Shown here in pieces: positions 1 to 11,342 of a DNA stretch of 64,000 nucleotides. Positions within the stretch are counted from its first letter, which is position 1; each line of letters begins with the position of its first letter. A model generated the notes under the pieces. The model ran no database searches and was not told where the DNA came from. It was given only the letters and a program-made list of their open reading frames with translations. Origin of the DNA: Panicum virgatum (Eukaryota; Streptophyta; Magnoliopsida; Poales; Poaceae); NCBI RefSeq assembly GCF_016808335.1, contig NC_053141.1:21151924-21215923 (forward strand). Direction: 5' to 3'. The position numbers and the translations under genes were made by a program.

Positions 1-220
1 CCTACGAGCGTCGATTACGGTCTTAAATGTAAATGTGGTCATGTACAATTTTGGACCATAGGTGTCATTTTGAAACCTGTATCATTTTTATCTTAGTCAG
101 GACAGAGTGTGACAGCTGGCTTGACTACAGACAGGGAACATACCTTTTGTAATTCATAATGTTGGTCCATATTCTATGCTGATCACTTTCGCAAACTTAT
201 CGTGTCCTGCTCTCTTGCAG

Positions 221-2006
221 GTTCCTCTAAACAATATGTTCGGATATGCAACAGCGATTCGATCAGTGACTCAGGTCAATATTCTTTTTCTCCAAATTCT
301 ACCCGATTTTTATGTTCTTATAAAAGATTATACTCTCTGTTACAAAATACAGGTTGTTTTAGTTTTGTCCTAAGTAAAACTTCTCCACTTTGACCAAGTT
401 TATAGAAAAATGCACCCACATCTACAACATCAAATTGGTTCCAATAAGTCCCACCATGAGCACCATGAAATATGTCTTGCTAGTTCATTTGTTTGGTATT
501 GTTTTTCTACAAACTTGATCAAGGTTAGAGTAGTTTGACTTAGGACAAAACGAAAAACCTACATTTTGGAATGGAGGGAGTATAATGGTTAACTTGTTTT
601 GATATTTTTATTTACTTGTACAGTGTCTGTTGAACTCAGCACATACATCTAATCTGTTAACTATGATTTACAAGTTTGCTACTCAAATGGATAACCACAT
701 ACCTGCTTTTCAGAAAAGTATATAATCTACTGCATCACAATATTTAAAAATAAAAAGATTATTTCATGAGATATACCACACATGTCCTAAATTTTTAATT
801 AAATTCCTACGTGCAGTATGTTTCAAGGAGTGATAAAAATGATGGTTAGTACTGATGCATCATGTCGGATGTTTATCCCTTGCACTACAAAACTATCAGA
901 ATTGTTTTAGTATCATGAGTAGAAGTTGCAGGACAAAGAACAGACCTGGATCAATTTAATCATGTAGATGTCTGCCAAACTGTCAAGCATGCTGAAAGAG
1001 ACAAATTAAATTACAGTATACTGTTCCGCTTCTTTTAGGTGTTTCAATGATGAAGCATGAGTAAAGAGTGCTCCCACATATGAGATTCATATTGGTGACT
1101 TTTTTCTTTATCAGTACATAAAAGTCATAAATCTCTTTGAGCACAGTACTCCCCCACAAGCTAGTTTTATGCAGAAGCTAACTCTACGGCTCTACACAAT
1201 TTTCACCAACATAACTTTAGCACTTTTAGGATTCTTAGATACAAGAGAAATTATAGGCTGTAGTTTTTGGCTAGCACTTGTGGAGCAAAAATTATGGATT
1301 ATTACACCTTACAAGTGCCGCCATAAGAACATAGTAAGAATTCCATTTAACAAAATGGAAACCATACCTTAGATACAACAAAGTCCTCAAGCAAGTTGCA
1401 TAGTCTAGAGAACACCCAACAACAGCCTTATCACTTGTGAAAACAGGATGCTATCAGGATTTGAATCATCATAGCATGCAACTAACGATGGCCAAAACAC
1501 TATTCTTTTGCTCATGCTATCGACTCAGATCATTAAGGTATCTGATCTCCCATACAAGCCAAATTGTTTCACTCAATATCACTAAAATTGACTCAGATCA
1601 TAGCATGCTAACATTGTTTGGATGAGTTATATTTCCATTCAGAATAGCTTGCTGTGTACTGTGCGGTGCTAGGTTCTTTCAATGTCCTGGAATGTGCCTG
1701 TCATTCCCAGCCGTTGTCTAACACATGTCACTTCCATATCCCTAAGTTCTGTCATTCCCAGCCGTTGTCTAACACATGTCACTTCCATATCCCTAAGTTG
1801 ACCTTTCAACCCCTGCACAGTAGCACAATAGTGTTTGTAAATACTGGAGAAAAATGTTCGGCTTTCCTATTTAGTTTATATGTTTTTTGCATGTCCTGCA
1901 GGGTAAAGGAGAATTTACAATGGAGTATCTAGAGCACAATATTGTCTCGCAAGATGTACAGATGCAATTAGTGAATTCATACAAGGCGGCCATGGGCACA
2001 GAGTGA
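221..2006 (+). CDS. Mitochondrial elongation factor G, last two exons (gene starts outside window)
   Basis: Two exons encode the C-terminus of an EF-G translocase, the GTPase that moves tRNA and mRNA through the ribosome. Exon 221-274 follows a TCTTGCAG acceptor and reads VPLNNMFGYATAIRSVTQ, the domain V signature of EF-G. A GT donor follows at 275. The last exon, 1902-2006, follows a CCTGCAG acceptor and starts GKGEFTMEYLEHNIVSQD; it ends with TGA at 2004-2006. Both exons are in phase 0 and join without a frame break. The tail resembles the plant mitochondrial form rather than the plastid form, and the N-terminal fragment near 17.9 kb supports this. All GTPase-domain exons lie upstream of base 1. 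The exons show no damage, so the gene may be functional. The organelle assignment rests on remembered family similarity. Confidence 0.85.
333..580. mobile_element. Stowaway-like MITE in EF-G intron
   Basis: This 248-bp unit begins CTCTCTGTTACAAAATACAGG. It ends with the inverse of CTCCCTCCATTCCAAAATGTAGG and is flanked by TA on both sides (331-332 and 581-582). The inverted similarity continues inward through GTTTTGTCCTAAGT and TTGACCAAGTTT. This is the usual grass Stowaway (Tc1/mariner) layout. It lies in the penultimate-to-last intron of the EF-G gene. Confidence 0.75.
1698..1799. repeat. Perfect 51-bp tandem duplication
   Basis: Two adjacent identical 51-bp copies (1698-1748 and 1749-1799) start CTGTCATTCCCAGCCG and end CCTAAGTT. 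They lie 103 bp before the last EF-G exon, inside the intron. The identity suggests a recent duplication. Confidence 0.95.
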
Positions 2007-2243
2007 TTCTTCTGGACTACAGAGGAACAAATTTTGTTTACAGTTTATATGTTAACTTGCAATGATTCATACTAAATGGTTTGAAGCAAAAATACAAGTA
2101 TGCTGCTATAGTCTGCAATCCCTTGGTACAATTATACAAACATCCATTAGAAAATGTCGGAATTTGCTCATATTTCATTTGTAATGATTATCATGTAGTG
2201 CAGTCTTTTTCGAGTCTCAGAAAGAATATATTGCTACACACCT

Positions 2244-2508
2244 GCAAACGGAGCTTGCTCAGTGGTGTGGCTGGTTGTGGTCGTGCCCAGCGACCAGTGT
2301 TTGGGCCCTGGTATTGCACCCAAAAAAAAAAAAAAACCTCGCTGGCTTGTGGCTGTGGTGCGTTTCCAGCAGGCTACGGTGCAGTTCGGTTTGGCCCATA
2401 TAGGCATGGGTCAGAGTGAGTACGGGGTTTTTTTGGGCAGGGGTTGTACGGTCTCTCAATTGCAATGCCGTGGGGCGGTTCTCGCCCCACCGGTTGAGTT
2501 TTTTTTTT
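2244..2508 (+). mobile_element. tRNA-derived SINE with 3' T tract
   Basis: A 265-bp insertion is flanked by a perfect 14-bp target-site duplication, ATTGCTACACACCT (2230-2243 and 2509-2522). Near its 5' end it carries TTGCTCAGTGG, a good Pol III A box. About 40 bp later GTTTGGGCCCTGG resembles a worn B box. It ends in a run of ten T. Several grass SINE families (p-SINE1-like and Au-like) end in T rather than A. It lies just downstream of the EF-G stop codon, probably in or next to its 3' UTR. Confidence 0.75.
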
Positions 2509-2566
2509 ATTGCTACACACCTTGAGTTGCCATGGTACAATTTTATTATTCACAAATAGTCATGTA

Positions 2567-4142
2567 CTCCCTTTGTCTAATTATAGGTCATTTTGACTTT
2601 TTTAGATATGCAGAGGAGTCGTCGCCGACCTGGACGAAATTAGTTGGACAAAAACACAAGCGCGTGATGTGCGTGGGGTGACTGAGGTGCAGATGGGAAA
2701 ATTGATCCTGCATCTCACTGGATTAAGGTACTGGATGGTACAGATGGCCACGACGGCCCCTGAGCACGTCCCATATGCGCGGGGGCATCCTCCACTGTCT
2801 GTCGTCGTTGCAGCCGCCATGCGGGCGACTCCATCCGATCTGTAACGGTTGAGGACCCGGGTGCCGGTTGGGCCATCATCGGCATGTTGATGGGGAATGC
2901 CACGGTCGGAGGGTGGGACGACATCAAGGAGGGCGGGCCGTACATGGGGTGAGGGTGACCATGGTCGAGGAGGGAGGTGTGGGCTGTGCGGAGGCGACAA
3001 CGCCACGAGCAAGGTGGTGGATAAGGCCGGGGTGTGGGTGGTAGAGGCGAAGATGGGCGGGGCCACGGGACGCGGTGAGTGGCTAGGTAGAGCCCGGCGA
3101 TTGACTCGGAAGGGGTTGCGCGGGGAGCCTATGAGCCCGGCGTGGAGGAGTGTGTAGTAGAGGCAAAGCCGGCCACCCTAGACCAGCACGGGCCCTCAAG
3201 AAGCCACACCGTGATGGGGCCACAGTGGCGGCAGGCAGGGGAGGAGGGGGATGCGGCAGCACACATCGGCGAGACCAGGTGTGGGAGGGAGAGGATAGGA
3301 AAGAGGCGAGACTTACGGACGAGCGAGCGAAGCGATGGCCGATTCATCCGACGCGCCAGAGAGCGTCACGGCTGAACGAAAATCATAGGATGGTGTTTGG
3401 CGTCTGGAGGCAGAACCAAATTTGTTTAGCACGGAGACGGGTCGCACCTCATGGCGGACGAGAGACGCGGACATCCCGCTTGAGCTTTTTTTTTAGTTGC
3501 AGAGAAGAGAAGAGAACGGATATTATATGTTACTAGCATACATGTCTACGTGCAACATGCACGTATTTCAAAAAAAAATATAAACTTGGTTGGCACGGGG
3601 ATGGGGTCGCAGGAGGACATTTGGATATTTAAGATCGAATTCGCACGTCTTATGTCTTTTGACCCTCAATTCGCAAGCTTTTCAAAATATAATCCTCTAC
3701 TTGCGAATTGTTTCTCTTTGCCGATTTTTTTCTCTTTTTCTCGATTTCTCACTTCTATTTTCCGTTTTCAGTTTATAGCGGCCAGTTCTCGGCGTGGCCG
3801 TTCGACGATGCCCTCATGCGGGCGTGCGGCCATGCAGTGAGGACTCCTCCCTCGACCTGCGGATGCTGAGAGCCGGCGGTGGTGGGAGGGGGAAGAAGCG
3901 AGCGAGAGAGGAAAGACTGCGGCCGATGTGTGCAGCGCGGAGAAGCCGAAGATGAGAAGAGGGAGGAGAGGACATGGAGACGAAAGGGAGAGGAACGGTT
4001 CGTGCAGGGATGTGGGGAAATAGAGGATGCGGGGGTATTTTGGTCAATCTATATGTCCTAGGTGGGTTAGAAACTCCAAAAGTTGTCATATTTGGGACAA
4101 ATTTTGAACGCTTAAAGCCGCTATATTCTGGGACGGAGGGAG
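2567..4142. other. GC-rich stretch bounded by Stowaway-like ends
   Basis: The left edge reads TA-CTCCCTTTGTCTAATTATAG. The right edge is the inverse of CTCCCTCCGTCCCAGAATATAG followed by TA. Only about 15 bp match between the ends, so this may be one 1.58-kb Tc1/mariner-type unit or two unrelated MITE remnants. The interior (about 2700-3400 and 3780-4000) is GC-rich with overlapping open frames on both strands. I recognise no conserved domain or splice structure in it and do not call a gene. Confidence 0.35.
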
Positions 4143-4208
4143 TAATTTATTTTTTGCAGAAACATTCCTAACTCATGATTTTTATGGGTCTATACTTTCT
4201 CCAACCTC

Positions 4209-4846
4209 TGATGAGGACACCACGAGTACGTCTACACCAGCAGCACCTTCTCCGGCGCCTCCAGATGCACCTCCACCCCAGGCGTCACCTTCTGGACCAA
4301 TCACTTGGCCCCGTGCAAGAGAACTGAACTTCGTCATGCTACTGAAGAATGAAGGCCCAGAAGAATAGAAGCTGGCCCAACAGAGGCCCTTGTGTGGGCG
4401 CCTAGGGCTGCGCCCTCCCCCTTTCCCTGGACGCCAGGGGCGGCGCCCCCATCTCCTGGCCGCACCTCTCCTAGGGGCTGCGCCCCCTCTCCCTCTATTT
4501 AGAGAGAGGTTTCCTTTCATTTCAGACTTGAGTTTTGTTTTACATCTAGCTTTAGCTACTCTTGAACACGCGCAAATCAGCGTTGTCCTTGTGTATTCAG
4601 AACTCCACCTTCGAGTGATAATCAGATTGCTCGCATCTTTTTCTTGTTCGTTCTTCGATTGCGGACAGGAAACGATCTTCGTGATCAGACTGATCTTGCA
4701 TCAACAAGGTCGGTAACCACAGGGAGTTGGTTCAGCGATTGCATTGGCGCTTCGGCTCGCTCGTCGTAGTCGGATTGTGAGGGTCATCTTCCGCCAAGTC
4801 GAATTTATCCCCACTCACCGAAAGATCGGGCACTCCGCCTCTATCA
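4209..4846 (+). repeat. 5' LTR of CRM element
   Basis: This is a 638-bp LTR, TG to CA. Its first 160 bp are the same sequence that encodes the polyprotein C-terminus in the 3' copy. CTCTATTTAGAG near 4492 is a candidate TATA region. It pairs with 10704-11342. Confidence 0.92.
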
Positions 4847-4848
4847 AG

Positions 4849-4858
4849 TGGTATCAGC
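4849..4858 (+). other. Primer-binding site, tRNA-iMet type (CRM)
   Basis: TGGTATCAGC begins two bases after the 5' LTR. It matches the complement of the 3' end of initiator methionine tRNA, the usual primer of CRM and other plant chromoviruses. Confidence 0.8.
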
Positions 4859-6002
4859 TTTCCAGGTTGATCGGTGAGTTTATCGAGTGTTTTTTTCCAT
4901 TACCTACAGTACACAAAACCCAAAATTTTTTTTATCAGGTTAGATCCTTGTCCCAGCACCCTTTTGAGCCTTGCACTTTCTTTCAATAATTTGCATTGTT
5001 GAATTTGTGTGCTTACGCGTTCAATTGTTGCTGGTTACTTTGTGTTCTATCCTTGTTATCTTTTCTTCTAACCCTAGCGCTGCCACCATCTCTCTGCCGC
5101 TCGCCATCCCCCACGCGCCGGCCTTCTTCTGGATCGCGCCGGTCCCCCGATCGCCACCCCTCGGGATCGCGTGTCCCTAGACCGCAACATCCCTCTGGAA
5201 CACGCCGTCCTCTGGGTCGCGCCTGCCCCTGGATTGCGCCGACCTGCCCCTGATCGCCCTCCGCTGCCTTGTGTGTTTTGGAAAGTAAAAAAAAAGGAAA
5301 GCAGTCAAAAAAAAGGAAAGCAATAAAAAAAAAGGGAAAACAAAGAAGGAAAGCACACCACAAAAAAAATAGGTTGCCTCATATTGGCTGATCTCGGCTC
5401 ACTCTTGAGAGAGAAAGAGAGAGAGAGTATCTTTTTTTTACTGGACTACCCCTACCCTTCCAGAAAAAGTGTGTGTGGTGATTTGCTCTTTTGTATTCTT
5501 TTGTTCATATAATCAGTTTGTGAGTTTCTCCGAAAAAAAGAAAAAAAAAGGACAGACGGAAACAGACAGGAGGTGGGCGATCTCGTTTTTGGGCGTCGGC
5601 CTTCCGTCACGCAGGTCGCCAGCCGTGTGCGCCCCCCTGCTTCTTTTTTTTTCTCCTTTCTCTGATTTCCTTTGTTATCCTCCTACTAACCTTGCTCCAC
5701 TTTTTGCACTTTGTCTCCAGCAGCTTTGCACAAGTTTAGCACTATAATTCAACTTTGCATTATTGTTTGATTGTGCTAATCCTTGATTTGAGTGCAGCCT
5801 ACCCAGAACTCCACATATTTCTACGACGAGCAGATTTTGTTTCTCCAGGCAATCGCTCCTCCAATCTTTCACAAGTTCCAACAGTTGGTTGCAGTTCGCC
5901 CCTGTGTGCGTGGTAAGAACGGATAAGAATTTGATAACAGCACTACTGTGAGCGCCTTAGACCCTTGTTGTCGTAGGCTTTGTTTTTGTGTTTATGCTAA
6001 CT
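4859..6002 (+). other. CRM untranslated leader
   Basis: About 1.1 kb lies between the PBS and the gag start. It holds A-rich runs (5285-5370), a GA repeat near 5410 and pyrimidine-rich stretches. No conserved coding region was seen. Confidence 0.6.
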
Positions 6003-7868
6003 ATGGCAGGAGACGAAGGCACGACGAATGAAAAGCTGCAGGACATGCGGACACGAGTTGATGGACTGGCCGCGGACATGAAGACGATGCATGAACGGCT
6101 TGACTCGACGATCACGTCATCGACCGAGAGGTTCGATCAGCTCGACCTCGCTCAGATGGCCGCTAAGACCATGCTCGACACCATCGTGGCACGGCTCGAC
6201 ACATTGTCCACATCGATCACAGAGTTGCAGAAGGATTATGGCGGTGACACAGAACAAGAAGAGGGTACTCGCAGCGGTCGTGCCCGCTGTGTGGTACGTC
6301 ATCAACATAATGACTCATTTGCTAAGATTAAATTTAAAATTCCATCTTTTAATGGCAAATATGATCCTGCTGCGTATCTTGATTGGGAACTAGAGGTCGA
6401 CCAGAAATTTTCATGCCATGATATTCCTGTTAATTCTCAAGTTAAAGCTGCTATTAGTGAATTTACTGATTTTGCTTTAATTTGGTGGCGTGAATATAAA
6501 CAAAAACATCCCACTCCCACCACTTGGACTCAATTAAAAGCTGCCATGCGACACAGATTTGTCCCTTCATATTATGCACGAGATTTGCTTGAAAAAATGC
6601 AGTGCTTTCGACAAGGTCAACAATCTGTTGAGGACTATTATCAGGAGTTACAAAAAGGTATGATTCGTTGTGGTTTGTTTAAGACAGATGATGCTGCTAT
6701 GGCACGCTTTCGCGGTGGTTTGAACCGCGAAATTCAGGACATCCTTGATTATAAAGAATATTCTGATATGACCACATTGTTTGCATATGCTTGCAAAGCT
6801 GAACGTGAAGTGCAGGGATGCCGTTCGAAGACATATCCTAACTCTTTTGCAGGAAGAAGCTCGGCAACCAGCTCAGCGCCTGCTCTACCTACGTCATCCA
6901 CGACCAGCAGTACACCACGCGAGAGGTCGGCCAAACCTGCAGCACCCTCTCCCACATGCGCTGTTCCTTCCACAGGACGTACACGGGATATTCAGTGCCA
7001 TCGTTGCAAAGGATTTGGGCACATGATTCGGGACTGCCCAAACAAGCGTACCTTGCTCATCCGTGACAATGGTGAGTACTCTTCTGAAAGTGATTCCGAA
7101 GAAACTCAACATGCTATGCTTGCCACTGACCATGCAGCTAATGAGGAGGTACATGTCACCCCGGGCGATGCAGATAGGTATGAAAATCTTGTTGTGCAGC
7201 GTGTTCTTAGTACACAGGTCGCCCAGCCTGAGAAAAATCAGCGCCACACTCTGTTCCATACTAAAGGCGTTGTTCAGGAGCGGTTGATTCGCATCATCAT
7301 CGACAGTGGCAGCTGCAACAATCTGGCGAGTACCGTGCTGGTAGAAAAATTGTCTTTACCCACTCGTAAGCATCCGAATCCATATCACATTCAATGGCTT
7401 AATGATGGTGGAAAAATTAGAGTAACACGGTCGGTGTGTGTTCCTTTCTCTATGGGTGCTTACTCTGATTATGTTGATTGTGATGTTATTCCTATGGAAG
7501 CATGCTCTTTGTTACTTGGTCGACCTTGGCAATATGATACGGATAGCTTACATCATGGTCGTTCGAATCATTATTCTTTCATGTTTAAGGGTCAGAAAAT
7601 AATTATACATCCAATGACACATGAACAAATTGTTAAAGATGATCTTGCTCGAGCTGCTAAGCATGCTAAACAACTTGAACCATCACCATCGACCTCTAAT
7701 TCTAAAATCAAGTTGAATGCCCCTGTTTTACTTGCTACATGTGCTGATTTTGATGATCTACGCGATGCTCATTTGCCCTGCTATGCACTTGTATGCTCTA
7801 ATGTGCTCGTTTCACTTGATGATGCACCGTCTTTGGATATTCCCCTTGTGGTTGCTAACCTTTTGTAG
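6003..7868 (+). pseudogene. CRM gag and protease, frame broken by duplication
   Basis: I chose the ATG at 6003, context AACTATGGC; an in-frame ATG lies upstream at 5994. The first 110 residues are coiled-coil-like. A retrotransposon gag domain follows (about residues 120-270, with SFNGKYDPAAYLDWE and FRQGQQSVEDYY). A CCHC zinc knuckle comes next (CHRCKGFGHMIRDC, about residue 330), then an aspartic protease with IIDSGSCNNLAS (about residue 435). The frame ends at TAG 7866-7868, inside the first copy of a 214-bp tandem duplication. The second copy has CAG (Gln) at the matching place. In the intact family this frame continues into RT as one gag-pol polyprotein. Confidence 0.85.
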
Positions 7869-8111
7869 GAGTACGCTGATGTCTTTCCCAAGGACTTCAC
7901 CATCGACCTCTAATTCTAAAATCAAGTTGAATGCCCCTGTTTTACTTGCTACATGTGCTGATTTTGATGATCTACGCGATGCTCATTTGCCCTGCTATGC
8001 ACTTGTATGCTCTAGTGTGCTCGTTTCACTTGATGATGCACCGTCTTTGGATATTCCCCTTGTGGTTGCTAACCTTTTGCAGGAGTACGCTGATGTCTTT
8101 CCCAAGGACTT
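7684..8111 (+). repeat. 214-bp tandem duplication inside CRM gag-pol
   Basis: Copies 7684-7897 and 7898-8111 start CACCATCGACCTC and end CCCAAGGACTT. They differ at only a few bases, including TAG versus CAG near the end and AATGTG versus AGTGTG. Because 214 is not a multiple of three, the duplication shifts the frame between protease and RT. Confidence 0.95.
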
Positions 8112-9474
8112 GCCACCGGGTCTTCCACCACTCCGTGGCATTGAGCACCAGATCGATCTCATTCCAGGCGCACAGCTTCCGAACCGCGCACCGTACCGTA
8201 CAAATTCGGATGAGACGAAGGAGATCCAGCGCCAGGTACAGGCGTTGCTCGACAAGGGTTACATCTGTGAGTCTCTTAGCCCTTGCTCAGTTCCTGTGTT
8301 ACTTGTTCCAAAGAAAGATGGATCATGGCGTACGTGTGTAGACTGTCGTGCTATTAATAACATCATCATTCGTTATCGATATCCTATACCACGCCTTGAT
8401 GATATGCTAGATGAGCTTAGTGGTGCCATTATTTTCACTAAGATTGATTTGCGTAGTGGTTACCACCAGATTAGAATGAAACTGGGTGATGAATGGAAAA
8501 CGGCTTTTAAAACAAAATTTGGGTTATATGAATGGTTGGTTATGCCGTTTGGATTGACTAATGCTCCCAGTACCTTTATGCGCTTAATGAATGAAGTTCT
8601 AAGGCCTTTCATAGGATTGTTCATTGTTGTCTATTTTGATGATATCCTGATTTACAGCAAGTCTATGCAAGAACATTTAGAACATTTGCGTGCTATTTTT
8701 GATGCGTTGCGTGCTGCTCACTTGTTTGGTAACATAGAAAAATGCATCTTTTGCACCCAACGTGTCTCGTTTCTTGGCTATGTTGTTACTCCACAGGGCA
8801 TTGAGGTGGACAGCAGCAAGATCGATGCCATTCGGGAATGGCCTACACCGACGACGGTCACACAAATTCGGAGCTTTCTTGGACTTGCCAGTTTCTACCG
8901 CAGGTTCGTCCGTGACTTTAGTTCCATTGCAGCACCTCTACATGAGCTTACAAAGAAAGATGTGCCGTTTACTTGGAGTGATTCGCAGGAGGTAGCGTTC
9001 AACACTTTGAAAGATAAGTTAACACATGCTCCTCTCTTGCAATTGCCTGATTTTAGTAAAGTGTTTGAACTTGAATGTGATGCCAGCGGTATTGGGCTCG
9101 GTGCTGTTTTGTTACAAGAAGGAAAACCGGTTGCTTATTTTAGTGAAAAATTAAGCGGTGCTAGTCTGAGATATTCTACTTATGATAAGGAGCTTTATGC
9201 TTTAGTTCGCACTTTGCAAACATGGCAGCACTATCTTTGGCATCGCGAGTTTATAATCCATTCTGATCATGAGGCTTTGAAACATATTCGTACCCAAACA
9301 AATCTGAACCGTCGTCATGCAAACTGGGTAGAATTCATTGAGTCCTTTCCTTACATCATTAAACACAAGAACGAGAAGGAAAATGTCATTGCCGATGCTT
9401 TGTCTCGTAGATATACCATGCTTTCACAGCTAGATTTTAAAATCTTTGGCTTGCAAACTGTGAAAGATCAATAG
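7898..9474 (+). pseudogene. CRM reverse transcriptase and RNase H
   Basis: From the second duplicate copy the frame stays open to TAG at 9472-9474. It contains the RT with [19 protein letters not shown], the catalytic box YFDDILIYS and [13 protein letters not shown]. RNase H follows ([19 protein letters not shown], and [10 protein letters not shown] near the end). The wording is very close to CRM-clade polymerases. The stop at 9472 sits where the polyprotein normally continues into integrase. The next segment is in the same frame, so a single substitution separates them. Confidence 0.88.
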
Positions 9475-10863
9475 GTCAACGATGCTGATTTTAATGATAT
9501 CCTCACACATTGTATGAATGGCAAACCATGGGGCAAATTCCACTTGCAGGATGGGTTCCTGTTTCGTGCTAACAAGCTGTGTGTTCCAGCAAGCTCGGTT
9601 CGTCTTTTGTTGTTACAGGAAGCACATGGAGGTGGCCTCATGGGACACTTTGGCGTCTACAAGACACATGAGGTGCTGGCTGCACACTTCTTCTGGCCAC
9701 GGATGCGCCGTAATGTCGAGCGCCTTGTTGCACGCTGCACTACTTGTCAGAAAGCTAAGTCACGATTGAGCAACCATGGTTTGTATATGCCTTTGCCTGT
9801 CCCTACTTCCCCTTGGCTTGATATATCTATGGACTTTGTTTTGGGATTGCCTAGAACTAAGAAGGGGAGGGATAGCATTTTTGTGGTTGTTGATAGATTC
9901 TCCAAAATGGCTCATTTTATATCTTGTCATAAAACTGATGATGCTAGTAATGTTGCTGAATTGTTCTTTCGAGAGATTATTCGTTTGCATGGTATTCCGA
10001 ATACAATAGTCTCTGATCGTGATGCTAAGTTTCTCAGTCACTTTTGGAGATCTCTTTGCAATAAATTGGGAACTAAATTGCTGTTTAGCACAACTTGCCA
10101 CCCTCAAACTGATGGACAAACTGAGGTGGTGAATAGAACTTTATCAACCATGCTTAGGGCTGTTTTAGACAAAAATTTGAGATGTTGGGAGGATTGTTTG
10201 CCTCATATTGAATTTGCGTACAATCGTGCAACACATTCTTCTACAAAGATGTGTCCTTTTCAGATTGTTTATGGCTACATTCCTCGGGCGTCTATTGATT
10301 TGTTTTCGCTTGATGCTGAGGACGCCCCACATATAGATGCTGTTGCACATGTTGAACACATGCTTAACCTCCATGAACAAACACAACAAAACATTGCTGC
10401 TACTAATGCTAAGTATCAGGTTGCTAGTAGTAAAGGAAGAAAACATGTTACTTTTGAACCAGGTGATATGGTTTGGTTGCATTTGCGAAAGGATTGTTTT
10501 CCTTCTTTGCGTCGTTCTAAATTGATGCCTCGTGCTGCTGGTCCTTTTAAGGTGCTAACCAAGATTAATGATAATGCTTATGTCCTTGACCTGCCTGCGG
10601 AGTTTGGTGTTTCCACTAGTTTTAATGTTGCAGATTTGAAACCATATGCGGGCGAGGATGAGGAGTTGCCATCGAGGACGACTTCAGTTCAAGAAGGGGA
10701 GGATGATGAGGACACCACGAGTACGTCTACACCAGCAGCACCTTCTCCAGCGCCTCCTGATGCACCTCCACCCCAGGCGCCACCTTCTGGACCAATCACG
10801 CAGGCCCGTGCAAGAGAACTGAACTTCGTCATGCTACTGAAGAATGAAGGCCCAGAAGAATAG
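9475..10863 (+). pseudogene. CRM integrase with C-terminus reading into the 3' LTR
   Basis: This segment is in frame with the RT segment after the TAG at 9472. It carries the HHCC zinc-binding region ([18 protein letters not shown] to CTTCQKAKS). The DDE core follows, with [29 protein letters not shown] and the distal acidic residue region. A C-terminal chromovirus-type domain ends [19 protein letters not shown]. The frame crosses the LTR boundary at 10704 and ends at 10863 after a Pro-rich tail with [14 protein letters not shown]. Overlap of the ORF with the LTR is typical of CRM, where the tail is thought to take part in targeting. Confidence 0.88.
10691..10703 (+). other. CRM polypurine tract
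   Basis: AAGAAGGGGAGGA directly precedes the 3' LTR start TGATGAGG. It primes plus-strand synthesis. It lies inside the integrase reading frame. Confidence 0.8.
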
Positions 10864-11342
10864 AAGCTGGCCCAACAAAGGCCCTTGTGTGGGCGCCTAG
10901 GGTTGCGCCCTCCCCCTTTCCCTGGACGCCAGGGGCGGCGCCCCCATCTCCTGGCCGCACCTCTCCTAGGGGCTGCGCCCCCTCTCCCTCTATTTAGAGA
11001 GAGTTTTCCTTTCATTTCAGACTTGAGTTTTGTTTTACATCTAGCTTTAGCTACTCTTGAATACGCGCAAATCAGCGCTGTCCTCGTGTATTCAGAACTC
11101 CACCTTCGAGTGATAATCAGATTGCTCGCATCTTTTTCTTGTTCGTTCTTCGATTGCGGACAGGAAACGATCTTCGTGATCAGGCTGATCTTGCATCAAC
11201 AAGGTCGGTAACCACAGGGAGTTGGTTCAGCGATTGCATTGGCGCTTCGGGCTCGCTCGTCGTAGTCGGATCATGAGGGTCATCTTCCGCCAAGTCGAAT
11301 TTATCCCCACTCACCGAAAGATCGGGCACTCCGCCTCTATCA
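10704..11342 (+). repeat. 3' LTR of CRM element
   Basis: This is a 639-bp LTR pairing with 4209-4846. It is followed by the TSD copy ACCTC. Its first 160 bp are translated as the polyprotein C-terminus. Confidence 0.92.

Larger units (their letters stand above)
4209..11342 (+). mobile_element. Full-length CRM-clade Ty3/gypsy retrotransposon
   Basis: The 7.1-kb element is bounded by a perfect 5-bp TSD, ACCTC (4204-4208 and 11343-11347). It has two LTRs of about 638 bp starting TGATGAGGACACC and ending CTATCA. A PBS matching initiator tRNA-Met and a purine tract also fit. The polyprotein order is gag, protease, RT, RNase H, integrase. The C-terminal reading frame runs into the 3' LTR and ends with a [12 protein letters not shown] motif. 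That motif and the TGATGAGGACA start are hallmarks of the CRM (centromeric retrotransposon) clade. By eye the LTRs differ at about 16 sites plus one indel, roughly 2.5%. This copy cannot make its full polyprotein because of a 214-bp tandem duplication and two in-frame TAG stops. Confidence 0.9.

Noticed and set aside
2602..3536. Overlapping 60-150 residue open frames in GC-rich DNA
   Set aside because: They occur on both strands in several frames with no conserved motif, as expected by chance at high GC.
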